From assembly GCA_017436185.1 (NCBI GenBank), contig JAFSDP010000004.1, positions 38,297 through 102,296 of the forward strand: DNA of 64,000 nucleotides, written 5' to 3'. The notes under the pieces are model-generated. The model was given only the letters and a program-made list of their open reading frames with translations. It did no database searches and was not told the origin of the DNA. The DNA comes from Alistipes sp. GTDB lineage: Bacteria > Bacteroidota > Bacteroidia > Bacteroidales > Rikenellaceae. Below are positions 7,258 through 16,678 of this stretch, one piece after another (the first letter of the stretch is position 1; every line of letters starts with the position of its first letter). The position numbers and the translations under genes are program-made.

Positions 7258-8226
7258 ATGACCTATCCGTGGGGGGATAGCCGCCGTTTTAACTCCTATG
7301 CGGGTTACTTTCGGCGCAAGGTGGGCTGCCGCCTGCAGAAACTCTCGATTGATGCAGGCTTCAGCTGCCCGAATCGGGATGGCACGGTGGGCGAGGGGGG
7401 ATGTACCTTCTGCCTGAATGCCGCCTTCACCCCCTCGTATTGCGCCCGTACGGAGGGCATCACCCGCCAAATTGAGGAGGGAATTGCCTTTCATACCCGC
7501 CGCTACCCCAAGAGCCAGCGTTACCTGGCCTACTTTCAGAGCTTCTCGAACACCTACGCCCCGTTGGAGGTGCTCCGAAGCCGCTACGAGGAGGCCCTGC
7601 GCCACCCGCAGGTGGAGGGGTTGGTGATTGGAACGCGCCCCGATTGTGTCGATGAGCGGAAGTTGGACTACCTGGCCGAGCTGGCCCGTGACCACTATGT
7701 GGCCATCGAATACGGCATCGAGTCGGTCTATGATGCCACGCTGAAACGCATCAACCGAGGCCACGACTTCGCCACCGCCCAACGAGCCGTTGAGGCTTCG
7801 GCCGCACGGGGGCTGAACGTGGGGGCGCACTTCATTGTCGGTCTGCCGGGCGAGGACGAGGAGGCCCTGCTCAAGGGGGTCGAGCGAATCAACGCCCTGC
7901 CCCTCTCGACGGTGAAATTTCACCAACTGCAACTCTTTCGCTCCACCCCGATGGCCGAGGAGTATGACCGCCACCCCGAGCGGTTTCGCCTGTGGTCGGT
8001 GGATGAGTATATCGAGCTGATGGTGAGCATGCTGCAACGCCTGCGACCCGACCTGGTGGTCGAGCGTTTTGCTTCCGAGGCACCGCCCCGCTACCACCAC
8101 ATCGAGGGGTGGGGATTGCTGCGCAACGAGGAGTTTTTGGCCCGCCTCGAAAAAAGATTGGCCGAGCGGAATACCTACCAAGGTGAAATTTTTATACATT
8201 TGCAACCAGAAAATAACACGCTATAA
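7258..8226 (+). CDS. TIGR01212-family radical SAM protein (YhcC-like)
   Basis: The protein has 322 residues. The Fe-S cluster motif is in the CPNRDGTVGEGGCTFC segment (about 37-52), the spacing characteristic of the YhcC/TIGR01212 family. SIDAGFSCPNRDG and IEYGIESVYD are further family stretches. The ATG at 7258 lies 10 bases after the preceding stop. The reaction is not well established for the family; no substrate can be inferred here. It lies in the cdd-initiated gene run. Confidence 0.9.
   Translation: MTYPWGDSRRFNSYAGYFRRKVGCRLQKLSIDAGFSCPNRDGTVGEGGCTFCLNAAFTPSYCARTEGITRQIEEGIAFHTRRYPKSQRYLAYFQSFSNTYAPLEVLRSRYEEALRHPQVEGLVIGTRPDCVDERKLDYLAELARDHYVAIEYGIESVYDATLKRINRGHDFATAQRAVEASAARGLNVGAHFIVGLPGEDEEALLKGVERINALPLSTVKFHQLQLFRSTPMAEEYDRHPERFRLWSVDEYIELMVSMLQRLRPDLVVERFASEAPPRYHHIEGWGLLRNEEFLARLEKRLAERNTYQGEIFIHLQPENNTL
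8195..8202 (+). promoter_or_regulatory. Possible internal promoter -7 box before yitT-like gene
   Basis: TACATTTG inside the end of the preceding gene fits the -7 consensus TAnnTTTG. No good TTTG lies 19-20 bases upstream, so this is weak. Confidence 0.35.
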
Positions 8227-8230
8227 AACG

Positions 8231-9124
8231 ATGATTACGTTTGACAAAGTTTTCAAGGTCCTTAAAGAGTACATCTTTATGGCCTGCGGTATGTTGTTCT
8301 ACTCGTTTGGTTGGGTAGCCTGCATTCTGCCTAACGACGGTACGGGCGGTGGCGCTTCGGGTTTGGCACTCGTATTGTGCAAGGCCTTCAGTCAGGCCGG
8401 TATCTTCGACCTGCAAATCGGTACGATGGTGTTGATTATCAACGCCATCCTGCTCTTGATTTCGGGCTTTATCGTGGGGTGGAACTTCGGTTTCAAGACC
8501 ATCTACTGCGTCTTTGTGCTCTCGATGAGTATGAATATGTGGATCGATATATTGCCCCCGGGCAACTTCCTGGGGCTGCAAGACCCGATTGTGGCCATTG
8601 TGCTGGGTGGTGTCTGCGCCGGTCTGGGTATCGTGATCTGCTTCTCGCAGGGCGGCTCGACGGGCGGTACGGATATTGCCGCCGTGATCATCAACCACTA
8701 CCGCACGGTAAGCTACGGTAAAATCTTGATTTATAGCGACCTCTTCATTATTGGCTCGTCCTTGTTCGTGGGCTACAACATCGCTACAGTCATCTACGGT
8801 TACATTATGACGGCGGTGGTTGGCTATACGGTCGATATGATTCAGGCGGGTAGTCAGCAGTCGAATCAGGTGCTCATTGTCTCGCAAGATCCCGAAAAGA
8901 TGGCCGATGCCATTGCCCAGAATGTCCATCGTGGCGTGACACTGCTCGATGCCCAGGGTTGGTACTCGAAGAAGGATACGAAGGTGGTGATGGTGGTCTG
9001 CCGCAAGCGTGAGACGCCGATGCTGCTCAAGTATGTCAAGTCGGTCGATCCGGGAGCCTTTATGACCGTCGGCTCGGTGATGGGCGTCTATGGTCAGGGC
9101 TTCGAGACGCTCAACAAAATCTAA
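8231..9124 (+). CDS. YitT-family membrane protein (YitT_membrane plus DUF2179)
   Basis: The protein has 297 residues from the ATG at 8231 (MITFDKVFKVLKEY); the longer frame from 8069 overlaps the previous gene and is not credible. About five hydrophobic segments lie in residues 15-195, with glycine-rich GTGGGASGLAL and CFSQGGSTGGTDIAAVI, both typical of YitT proteins. A soluble C-terminal DUF2179 domain (about 205-297) follows, containing LIVSQDPEKMADAI and GVTLLDAQGWYS. The function is unknown for the family. It ends just before a terminator, closing the transcript that starts at cdd. Confidence 0.9.
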   Translation: MITFDKVFKVLKEYIFMACGMLFYSFGWVACILPNDGTGGGASGLALVLCKAFSQAGIFDLQIGTMVLIINAILLLISGFIVGWNFGFKTIYCVFVLSMSMNMWIDILPPGNFLGLQDPIVAIVLGGVCAGLGIVICFSQGGSTGGTDIAAVIINHYRTVSYGKILIYSDLFIIGSSLFVGYNIATVIYGYIMTAVVGYTVDMIQAGSQQSNQVLIVSQDPEKMADAIAQNVHRGVTLLDAQGWYSKKDTKVVMVVCRKRETPMLLKYVKSVDPGAFMTVGSVMGVYGQGFETLNKI

Positions 9125-9155
9125 ACAAACAGAGGCACTTACGCCTAAAAAATAA

Positions 9156-9201
9156 CGGGTGGTTGAGGGCCGTTGCGAACGCTCCTGAACCACCTGTTTT
9201 T
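9156..9201 (+). terminator. Terminator after the YitT gene
   Basis: CGGGTGGTT (9156-9164) pairs with AACCACCTG (9188-9196) with one G-U pair. The loop holds a second small stem (CGTT/AACG). Five T residues follow. Confidence 0.75.
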
Positions 9202-9236
9202 CGTTGTCGAAAACCGCTCAAAAACCACCTGTTGCG

Positions 9237-11477
9237 ATGCGTTACGCCGATATTGTGTTGCCGTTGGCACAACCCACCTACACCTATGCCGTGCCCGAGG
9301 GGATGACCCTCAGGGAGGGCGATGCCGTGTCGGTGCAGTTCGGCCTTCGGAAATACTACACGGGCATCGTTTGGCGGTTGCACGACAAGCGTCCCGATTT
9401 CAAACACATCAAGGAGGTGACGTGCCGCCTCTACGACCACCCGTTGGTTTCGGAGCGCCAGCGGGCGTTGTGGGAGTGGGTCGCCTCGTACTATATGTGT
9501 ACGCTCGGCGAGGTGATGCGCTCGGCCCTGCCGGCCCTAATGAAACCCTCGGCCGACAACCGGGCAACCCTCTTGGAGGAGGCCTTTCAGCCCCGCACGG
9601 AGCGCTACTACCGCCTTGCGGAGGAGCTGCGTGACGAGCATCGCCTGAGCGACGAAATGGATCGGTTGGAGCGTCGTGCCCCGAAACAATACGCCGCCCT
9701 GCTGGAGGTGGCCTCGGCCGAGATGGAGGAGGTGCCCCGCCGTCTGATTATGTCCGATTCGACTATTCTCAATGCACTGATAAAGAAGGGGTTTTTGATC
9801 TGTGAGGAGCATTGCCCCGCTGCCGAATATGGTACCCCCTCGTTCCGCCTGCCACTGTTGAGTATGCACCAGATGGAGGCGTTGGAGGCCCTCAAAAAGA
9901 GTTTTCGGGAAGGGGGGCATACGGCCCTCTTGCAGGGAATTACGGGGTCGGGAAAGACAGAGGTCTATATCTACCTCATTGCCGAGGTGTTGAGTCGAGG
10001 TGGCGACGTGTTGTTGTTGGTCCCCGAGATTGCCCTGACTGCCCAACTCATCGAGCGTATGGAGCGCATTTTCGGTGCTCGTGTGACGGCCTACCACTCG
10101 AAACTCACGCCCATTCGCCGTGCCGAGAATTTTTTGCGATTGAGTCGCTCGAAGGGGGGCGAATTTGTGGTGGGTGTCCGCTCGTCCATCTTCCTGCCGT
10201 TGAACAATTTGCAGCTCATCATCGTCGATGAGGAGCACGACAGCAGCTACAAGCAGGCCGAGCCTGCTCCCCGCTATTCGGCCCGTGATACGGCGGTCTA
10301 TATGGCCTATTCGATGGGGTGTCACACGCTGTTGGGCAGTGCCACCCCCTCGCTCGAAACGTGGCTCAATGCCGAGACGGGACGCTATGGTCGGGCCGAG
10401 ATGACGGAGCGTTACGGCGATGCCGTGTTGCCGAAAATCTACCTCTCGGACAGCCGTCGTGCCGCCCAACGAGGCGAGCGACAAGGCCATTTCAACAAGT
10501 TGTTGTTGGATAAAATCGAGGCGGCGCTGGGGCGCAACGAGCAGGTGATGCTCTTCCAGAATCGCCGTGGATTTTCGCCCTATTTGGAGTGTCCGACCTG
10601 CGGTTGGACCCCTCGTTGCCCCCATTGCAATGTGACGCTGACCTACCACAAGGGGCGCAATCAGTTGGTCTGCCACTACTGCGGCCATACGGTGCAGGCG
10701 ATGACGCAATGTCCTACGTGTCAGGTGGTTGATTTGATGCCGATGGGTTTCGGCACCGAGAAGGTCGAGGAGCAGATTGCCGCCATCTTCCCCGAGGCGC
10801 GTGTGGCTCGTCTGGATCGTGATCAGGTCACCTCCGAGCAGGCCTTCCAGGCCATCATCGACGACTTCTCGGCCCACCGCACCGACATTCTGGTCGGCAC
10901 GCAGATGATTACCAAAGGCTTCGACTTCTCGCAGGTCGGGGTGGTGGGGGTGTTGAATGCCGACAACCTGCTGCTGAATCCCGATTTTAGAGCCTCCGAA
11001 CGAGCCTTCCAACTCTTGACGCAGGTGGCTGGTCGAGCCGGTCGCCGAGACCGCCAGGGCGAGGTGGTCATTCAGACCTCCGACCCGACGAATCCCATCT
11101 TGCAGCAGGTGCTCAATGCCGATTTCGGGGCGATGGCCCGCTGTCAGTTGGCCGAGCGTCGAGACTTCTTCTATCCCCCCTATGCCCGCCTGACCTACCT
11201 TACGTTGCGCCATCGTGACCGCCCGACGGTGGTGCGTGCCGCTTCGCAGTTGGCCGCCTCGTTGCGTGCCAAGTTGGGTACACAGCGGGTGTTGGGACCC
11301 ATTGCCCCCGCCATCGACCGCATTCGGGGCGAATACCTGATGCAGTTGATGCTCAAAATCGAACCACGCTCCTCCCGAGCCCGTGCCAACGCGTTGTTGC
11401 AGCAGGCCCTGACGGCGCTGCTCGAAGAGAAGGAATATGCTACGCTCCATGTCAAAATTGATGTCGATCCTCAGTAG
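9237..11477 (+). CDS. priA: Primosomal protein N' (replication restart helicase PriA)
   Basis: The protein has 745 residues from the ATG at 9237 (MRYADIVLPLAQPTYTY). The frame opens at a TTG at 9204, but the ATG gives the normal PriA N-terminus. Walker A is GITGSGKTEVY, Walker B is DEEHDSSYKQ, and VGTQMITKGFDF is helicase motif V. The zinc region is intact, with paired cysteines in CPTCGW, CPHC, CHYCG and CPTC. PriA reloads DnaB at stalled forks; dnaB itself lies two genes downstream. comF begins inside the 3' end of this gene. Confidence 0.96.
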   Translation: MRYADIVLPLAQPTYTYAVPEGMTLREGDAVSVQFGLRKYYTGIVWRLHDKRPDFKHIKEVTCRLYDHPLVSERQRALWEWVASYYMCTLGEVMRSALPALMKPSADNRATLLEEAFQPRTERYYRLAEELRDEHRLSDEMDRLERRAPKQYAALLEVASAEMEEVPRRLIMSDSTILNALIKKGFLICEEHCPAAEYGTPSFRLPLLSMHQMEALEALKKSFREGGHTALLQGITGSGKTEVYIYLIAEVLSRGGDVLLLVPEIALTAQLIERMERIFGARVTAYHSKLTPIRRAENFLRLSRSKGGEFVVGVRSSIFLPLNNLQLIIVDEEHDSSYKQAEPAPRYSARDTAVYMAYSMGCHTLLGSATPSLETWLNAETGRYGRAEMTERYGDAVLPKIYLSDSRRAAQRGERQGHFNKLLLDKIEAALGRNEQVMLFQNRRGFSPYLECPTCGWTPRCPHCNVTLTYHKGRNQLVCHYCGHTVQAMTQCPTCQVVDLMPMGFGTEKVEEQIAAIFPEARVARLDRDQVTSEQAFQAIIDDFSAHRTDILVGTQMITKGFDFSQVGVVGVLNADNLLLNPDFRASERAFQLLTQVAGRAGRRDRQGEVVIQTSDPTNPILQQVLNADFGAMARCQLAERRDFFYPPYARLTYLTLRHRDRPTVVRAASQLAASLRAKLGTQRVLGPIAPAIDRIRGEYLMQLMLKIEPRSSRARANALLQQALTALLEEKEYATLHVKIDVDPQ

Positions 11478-12183
11478 GTGGTGGCGTGAGGCGATGCACC
11501 TGCTTTACCCGCCCGTGTGTGTTGTTTGTGGTCGGATGTTGGCCGATGACGAGGAGCACATCTGCCTGACGTGTCGCTTTCTGGCACCCGTTACGGGCTA
11601 TTGGGAAAAACCCTATAACCCCTTGTTCGAGAGCTTTCTGGGTCGTGTGCCTTTGTGGTCGGCCTCGGCGATGCTCTTCTACGAATCCGCTTCGCCCTGG
11701 CGGCGGTTGATTCACGACTTCAAATACCACAAACGGTGGGCTTTGGCCGAGGAGATGGGGCGTTGGTACGGCCGATTACTCAAGCAGAGCGGCTATTACA
11801 ATACCATCGAGGTGGTGGTGCCGATGCCGCTCCATCCGTTGCGCTTTTTGATGCGTGGCTACAACCAATCCTACTACCTGGCTCGGGGCATTGCCGAGGC
11901 TTTGGAAGCCGAGGTCGATACCCGCTCCGTGAGGCGTGTGCGCTACACCCGTCCGCAGGCCCGATTGGGGCGCCGAGAGCGTGACAAGAATGTCGCTTCG
12001 GCCTTTCGGGTGGTCAATCCAGGGGCCTTGGAGGGGAGACACGTCTTGCTCGTGGACGATGTGCTGACAACGGGCAATACGCTGGAGGCGTGCGCCAATG
12101 CCATTATGGAGGTGCAGGTGGACTGCAAAATCAGCATTGCCGTGTTGGCCACTCCGCCACCTCGCCCCGTGGTGGAGGCGTAG
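11437..12183 (+). CDS. comF: ComF-family phosphoribosyltransferase-like protein
   Basis: The protein has up to 248 residues. An N-terminal zinc finger (CVVCG and CLTC) is followed by a type I phosphoribosyltransferase fold with the PRPP motif VLLVDDVLTTGNTLEAC near the C-terminus. In naturally competent species ComF helps DNA uptake; in others (GntX-like) its role is unclear. The frame overlaps priA by 41 bases. Later starts at 11449, 11461 or 11494 are possible and would shorten or remove the overlap, so the start is uncertain. Adjacency to priA is common in bacteria. Confidence 0.88.
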   Translation: MLRSMSKLMSILSRWWREAMHLLYPPVCVVCGRMLADDEEHICLTCRFLAPVTGYWEKPYNPLFESFLGRVPLWSASAMLFYESASPWRRLIHDFKYHKRWALAEEMGRWYGRLLKQSGYYNTIEVVVPMPLHPLRFLMRGYNQSYYLARGIAEALEAEVDTRSVRRVRYTRPQARLGRRERDKNVASAFRVVNPGALEGRHVLLVDDVLTTGNTLEACANAIMEVQVDCKISIAVLATPPPRPVVEA

Positions 12184-12192
12184 CACAACTTT

Positions 12193-12286
12193 TTATCGAC
12201 AATTTACCCCCTTTTATCGACACCCCGACCCCCGTTCTGTGGGGGTCAGACTCCTTTTTGGCGAGTTGTGAACACCTTTTTCCACA
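12193..12286 (+). promoter_or_regulatory. Cluster of DnaA-box-like 9-mers upstream of dnaB
   Basis: TTATCGACA occurs at 12193-12201 and again at 12214-12222, 21 bases apart (about two helical turns). TTTTCCACA at 12278-12286 matches the DnaA consensus TTWTNCACA exactly. The two TTATCGACA copies differ from consensus by one base. Whether DnaA binds is not known. Confidence 0.35.
12227..12247 (+). terminator. Hairpin terminator after comF
   Basis: GACCCCC (12227-12233) pairs with GGGGGTC (12241-12247) around GTTCTGT. A short T tract follows at 12254-12259. A second small hairpin (CGAACC/GGTTCG, 12288-12302) lies directly before the dnaB promoter. Confidence 0.6.
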
Positions 12287-12304
12287 TCGAACCGTAGGTT
12301 CGGT

Positions 12305-12335
12305 TTTGAAATCTCGCTACTTCTTGCTATTTTTG
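12305..12335 (+). promoter_or_regulatory. Bacteroidetes-type promoter for dnaB
   Basis: TTTG at 12305-12308, 19 bases, TATTTTTG at 12328-12335: a full match to TTTG-N19-TAnnTTTG. The dnaB ATG is 24 bases further on. Confidence 0.82.
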
Positions 12336-12359
12336 AAGTTTGAAAGCAACTAAAACCCT

Positions 12360-13934
12360 ATGGCAAGAGAATATACCCCCTCGACACGCAACCGTGCCGC
12401 CTTTGAGCAGCTGACCGAGACGGTCGGCAACGTACCTCCCCAGGCCCTCGAATTGGAGGAGGCGGTGCTGGGTGCCCTGATGCTCGAAAAGGATGCCGTC
12501 ATCGAGGTGCAGGAGTACCTCAAGGCTGCCGCCTTCTACTCCGAGCAGCACCGCATCATCTATGAGGCCATCACCGAACTTTCGACCGAGCTGAAACCCA
12601 TCGACCTCTATACGGTCACCGAGCGACTGAAGTCGAAACGCCAACTCAAAGCGGCAGGAGGCCCCGCCTACCTGGCCAAGCTGACCCAGAAGGTGGGTGG
12701 TGCGGCCAACCTCACGTTCCACGCCCAGATTGTGGCCCAGAAGTATGTGCAGCGTGAGCTGATTCGCTCGGCTTCGGAGATTCAACGCCGCTCGTACGAC
12801 GAGGATACCGACGTGACGGAGCTGATCGGCTTTGCCGAGAGCGAGATTTTCAACGTCTCGGAGGGCCACGTCAAGCGTTCGGTGCAGGAGGCCAAGGATG
12901 TCTTGAGCCGTGCCCTGAAACAGATCGAGGATGCCTCGAAGAACAGCGGCTCGCTGAATGGTGTGCCGTCGGGCTTTATGTCCATCGACCGTGTGACGCT
13001 CGGTTGGCAGCTCTCGGACCTCATCATCGTGGCGGCCCGTCCTTCGATGGGTAAGACCGCCTTTGTGTTGTCGATGGCCCGCAATATGGCTGTCGATTAC
13101 AACCAGGGCGTAGCCTTCTTCTCGCTCGAGATGTCGGCCGTGCAGCTGATGATGCGTCTGATTATTGCCGAGACGGGTCTGAGTGGTACGGATGTCAAGT
13201 CGGGTCGCCTCTCGAACGAGCAGTGGCGCCACCTCGAGTCGGCCACCAAGCCCCTCGGTACGGCCCCGCTCTACATCGACGATACGCCCGCTCTGTCGGT
13301 CTTCGAGTTCCGTTCGAAGGCCCGCCGACTCAAGATTCACAACGACATCAAAATTATCATCATCGACTACTTGCAGCTGATGACCGCCGGCGATACGAAG
13401 GGCGGCAGCCGTGAGCAGGAGGTGGCCTTCATCTCCCGTACGCTCAAGGCCATTGCCAAGGAGTTGAACGTCCCCATCATTGCCCTGTCGCAGTTGAGCC
13501 GTCAGACCGAGATGCGTGGCGGCTCGAAGCGTCCGCAGCTCTCCGACCTGCGTGAGTCGGGTGCCATCGAGCAGGATGCCGATATTGTGGCCTTCATCCA
13601 TCGCCCCGAGTACTACGGCATCACGCAGGACGAGAACGGCCTGCCCACGGCTGGTATGGCCGAGATTATCCTGGCCAAGCACCGTAATGGTGCCGTGTGC
13701 GATGTGCCGTTGCGCTTCATCAAGGAGCAGGCCCGCTTTGCCGACCCCGACGATTCGACCCTTCCGCCCCAGCAGGCCTCGGATATGCAACAGGCCTACG
13801 ACGACTATGCCAGCAGCGGCATCGGTGGCGGCTCGGGAGCGTTGGGAGGTGCTACGGGCGACGATGACTTCGGCCTGCCCCCGACCGGTGGCGTGAATAT
13901 GACCCCCAACCTGAACGACGAGGTCCCCTTCTAA
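12360..13934 (+). CDS. dnaB: Replicative DNA helicase DnaB
   Basis: The protein has 524 residues. An N-terminal primase-interacting helical domain (PPQALELEEAVLGALML onward) precedes a RecA-like domain with Walker A ARPSMGKTAF, Walker B IIIIDYLQLM, and the DnaB motifs LSQLSRQTE and SDLRESGAIEQDAD. The C-terminal tail from about 465 is Gly/Ser-rich and acidic and poorly conserved. It is the hexameric replication-fork helicase. It has its own promoter and is followed after 32 bases by yifB. Confidence 0.97.
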   Translation: MAREYTPSTRNRAAFEQLTETVGNVPPQALELEEAVLGALMLEKDAVIEVQEYLKAAAFYSEQHRIIYEAITELSTELKPIDLYTVTERLKSKRQLKAAGGPAYLAKLTQKVGGAANLTFHAQIVAQKYVQRELIRSASEIQRRSYDEDTDVTELIGFAESEIFNVSEGHVKRSVQEAKDVLSRALKQIEDASKNSGSLNGVPSGFMSIDRVTLGWQLSDLIIVAARPSMGKTAFVLSMARNMAVDYNQGVAFFSLEMSAVQLMMRLIIAETGLSGTDVKSGRLSNEQWRHLESATKPLGTAPLYIDDTPALSVFEFRSKARRLKIHNDIKIIIIDYLQLMTAGDTKGGSREQEVAFISRTLKAIAKELNVPIIALSQLSRQTEMRGGSKRPQLSDLRESGAIEQDADIVAFIHRPEYYGITQDENGLPTAGMAEIILAKHRNGAVCDVPLRFIKEQARFADPDDSTLPPQQASDMQQAYDDYASSGIGGGSGALGGATGDDDFGLPPTGGVNMTPNLNDEVPF

Positions 13935-13966
13935 TTTAGCTTCGACCCTCAAAAAACCGAATCGCT

Positions 13967-15502
13967 ATGTATGTTCGCACCTATGCTGCCGCATTAGTCG
14001 GAATCGATGCCGTGCCCGTCACGGTCGAGGTCAATATCGCCCCGGGCGGTATGGGCTTGTACCTGGTTGGTCTGCCCGACAATGCCGTCAAGGAGAGTGA
14101 GCAGCGCATCCGTTCGGCCTTCGAGAACTCGGAGGAGAAGATGACGATGCGCAAGGTGGTGGTCAATCTGGCCCCGGCCGACCTGAAGAAGGAGGGTGCT
14201 GCCTTCGACCTGCCGATTGCTGTCGGCATTCTGGCGGCCCAGGAGCGGGTCGATCAGGATCTGCTGCCGGAGACGATGCTGGCCGGCGAGTTGGCCTTGG
14301 ATGGCGGTGTTCGCCCTGTTCGAGGCGTGCTTTCGATGGCTCTGGCAGCCCGTGCGGCGGGCATCAAACGGATGATTCTCTCGCAAGAGAACGCCTCGGA
14401 GGCGGCGGTGGTCGGCGGCATCGAGGTCATTGGCGTGAAGACACTGCGTGAGGCCCTCGACTTTTTGAATAGCGAGCTTACGATTACCCCGACCCGCCCC
14501 GAAGAGCAACCGATGGTGGAGAGCCACCGTCTCTACGAAGAGGACTTTGCCGATGTGAAGGGACAACGCCACGCCAAGCGTGCCCTGGAGATTGCGGCGG
14601 CAGGAGGTCACAACGTGCTGATGATCGGCTCGCCCGGCTCGGGTAAGACGATGTTGGCCCGCCGTCTGCCGACGATTCTGCCTCCGCTGACGGCCGAGGA
14701 GGCGTTGGAGACGACCAAGATTCACTCGGTGGCGGGGCTGCAACGCTTCAACGGGTTGATGCAGCGTCGCCCCTTCCGTGCACCCCACCATACCGCTTCG
14801 CCCGTCTCGCTCATCGGTGGCGGACAGACCCCTCGCCCGGGTGAGGTCTCGCTGGCCCACAACGGCATCCTGTTTTTGGACGAGCTGCCCGAGTTCGGCC
14901 GTTCGGTCTTGGAGGTGCTGCGTCAGCCCCTGGAGGATCGCACGATTGCCGTCTCTCGTGCCCGCTACAATGTCGATTACCCCGCCAACTTTACGCTGGT
15001 GGCGGCGATGAACCCCTGCCCGTGCGGCTACTACAACCACCCCTCGAAGGAGTGTGTCTGCTCGCCCGGGTCGGTGATTCGCTATATGGGGCGGGTGTCA
15101 GGCCCCTTGATGGACCGCATCGATATGCACATCGAGGTGACCCCCGTCGAGGCCTCCGAATTGCAAAGCACCACCGAAGAGGAGTCGAGCGCACAGATTC
15201 GTGCCCGTGTCGAGCGTGCTCGTGAACGCCAGCGTCGCCGCTTCAAGGAGGTCGAGGGGGTTCATACCAATGCCGGAATGAACTCGGCGATGTTGCGTGC
15301 CTACTGTCCGTTGGATGCCGCCTCGGAGCGACTGCTGGGGCAGGCGATGGAGCGTTTGGCCTTCTCGGCCCGTGCCTACGACCGTGTTTTGAAGTTGGCC
15401 CGCACGATTGCCGACCTGGCCGACCGTGATGAGATTATCCCCTCGGATATTGCCGAGGCGTTGGCCTATCGCACCCTCGACCGAGGCACCTGGGGCGATT
15501 AG
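13967..15502 (+). CDS. YifB/ComM-family Mg chelatase-like AAA+ ATPase
   Basis: The protein has 511 residues, full length. The N-terminal Lon-protease-like subdomain (residues about 1-170, VEVNIAPGGMGLYLVGLPD) has the family pattern. The AAA+ core follows: Walker A GSPGSGKTML, Walker B ILFLDELPEF, and a zinc-like CPCGYYNHPSKECVC segment. In naturally transformable species ComM is a hexameric branch-migration helicase that aids integration of incoming DNA; non-competent species also have it. Here it lies downstream of priA, comF and dnaB, making a DNA-processing neighbourhood. Confidence 0.94.
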   Translation: MYVRTYAAALVGIDAVPVTVEVNIAPGGMGLYLVGLPDNAVKESEQRIRSAFENSEEKMTMRKVVVNLAPADLKKEGAAFDLPIAVGILAAQERVDQDLLPETMLAGELALDGGVRPVRGVLSMALAARAAGIKRMILSQENASEAAVVGGIEVIGVKTLREALDFLNSELTITPTRPEEQPMVESHRLYEEDFADVKGQRHAKRALEIAAAGGHNVLMIGSPGSGKTMLARRLPTILPPLTAEEALETTKIHSVAGLQRFNGLMQRRPFRAPHHTASPVSLIGGGQTPRPGEVSLAHNGILFLDELPEFGRSVLEVLRQPLEDRTIAVSRARYNVDYPANFTLVAAMNPCPCGYYNHPSKECVCSPGSVIRYMGRVSGPLMDRIDMHIEVTPVEASELQSTTEEESSAQIRARVERARERQRRRFKEVEGVHTNAGMNSAMLRAYCPLDAASERLLGQAMERLAFSARAYDRVLKLARTIADLADRDEIIPSDIAEALAYRTLDRGTWGD

Positions 15503-15505
15503 TCG

Positions 15506-15535
15506 ATTAAAAATTAAAGATTAAAAATTAAAAAT
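15506..15535 (+). repeat. AT-rich intergenic element, copy 1
   Basis: The stretch is built from ATTAAAAATTAAAGATTAAA and a further ATTAAAA unit, and lies between the yifB stop and the murG start. The same order of units, including the single G, recurs in transcript orientation at 41628-41660, and a shorter version at 60549-60566. Confidence 0.7.
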
Positions 15536-15573
15536 TTTTCGGGTTTGCTCGAAATGTTTTAAGCGATATACTG

Positions 15574-16677
15574 ATGAAGAAAATTATTCTTTCGGGAGGC
15601 GGCACGGGTGGCCATATCTACCCGGCCGTAGCCGTAGCCGAGGCCCTGAAGCGTCGTTTGGGCGACGAGGTCGAACTGCTGTTCGTGGGTGCCGAGGGGA
15701 AGATGGAGATGGAGAAGGTGCCTGCGTTGGGCTACCGTATCGTGGGTCTGCCGATTGCAGGTCTGCAGCGACGACTCGATTGGCGCAACCTGCTCGTCCC
15801 CTTCAAGGTGTTGAAGAGTATCCGCAAAGCACGCAAAACCATTCGTGACTTTAAGGCCGATGTGGTGGTGGGCTTTGGTGGTTATGCAAGTGCCCCCGTT
15901 CTGTGGGCGGCCCAGCGAATGGGGGTGCCGACCCTGATTCAGGAGCAGAACTCCTACGCAGGTTTGACGAACAAACTTCTGGCACGTCGTGCCTGTCGCA
16001 TCTGCACGGCCTACGAGGGGATGGAACACTTCTTCCCGGCCGAGAAGATTCGTCTGACGGGTAACCCCCTGCGAGGCAGCTTTTTGCGAGGGAGTGTCAA
16101 TCGAAACGAAGCGTTGGCTCACTTTGGCTTTACGGCCGAGCGTCCGACCATTCTGGTCGTAGGCGGCTCGCTCGGAACACGCACGCTGAACGAGATGATG
16201 AAGCATTGGCTGCCCACGCTCGGTGGCGAGGCCCCCGTGCAGGTGATTTGGCAGACGGGTAAATACTACGAAAAGGAGATGCAGGACTTTCTGGCGGCCC
16301 ATCCCACCCGCCACATCTGGCAGGGTGCCTTCATCAATCGGATGGACTACGCTTATGAGGCGGCCGATTTGGTCATCTCGCGCAGCGGTGCAGGTACGGT
16401 CTCGGAGTTGTGTCTGGTGGCCAAGCCGGTGTTGTTTGTCCCCTCACCCAACGTGGCCGAGGACCATCAGACGATGAATGCCCGCGCCTTGGAAGAGAAG
16501 GGTGCTGCGCGGTTGGTGACCGATGCCCGTTGTCGAGAGGAGGCGATGCCCAAGGCGTTGGAGCTGCTTGCGGATAAAAATGCCCTCGAGGCGATGAGTC
16601 GCAACTTGCAGCGTCTGGCTCGACCCCGTGCGGCCGAAGATATTGTCGATGAGATTTTGAAGCTGATTGAAGCATAA
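15574..16677 (+). CDS. murG: UDP-GlcNAc:lipid I N-acetylglucosaminyltransferase MurG
   Basis: The protein has 367 residues. The N-terminus SGGGTGGHIYPAVAVAEAL is the MurG glycine-rich loop that binds the lipid diphosphate. VGFGGYASAPVLWAA and IWQTGKYY, then SRSGAGTVSEL, are GT28 motifs of the UDP-GlcNAc-binding half. It makes lipid II on the inner face of the membrane. murC starts 2 bases after its stop. In most Bacteroidetes it is preceded by murD and ftsW; here yifB is upstream. Confidence 0.97.
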   Translation: MKKIILSGGGTGGHIYPAVAVAEALKRRLGDEVELLFVGAEGKMEMEKVPALGYRIVGLPIAGLQRRLDWRNLLVPFKVLKSIRKARKTIRDFKADVVVGFGGYASAPVLWAAQRMGVPTLIQEQNSYAGLTNKLLARRACRICTAYEGMEHFFPAEKIRLTGNPLRGSFLRGSVNRNEALAHFGFTAERPTILVVGGSLGTRTLNEMMKHWLPTLGGEAPVQVIWQTGKYYEKEMQDFLAAHPTRHIWQGAFINRMDYAYEAADLVISRSGAGTVSELCLVAKPVLFVPSPNVAEDHQTMNARALEEKGAARLVTDARCREEAMPKALELLADKNALEAMSRNLQRLARPRAAEDIVDEILKLIEA

Positions 16678-16678
16678 G

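Noticed and set aside
12327..13952. 541-codon minus-strand open frame
   Set aside because: Antisense to dnaB, with shadow-type composition.
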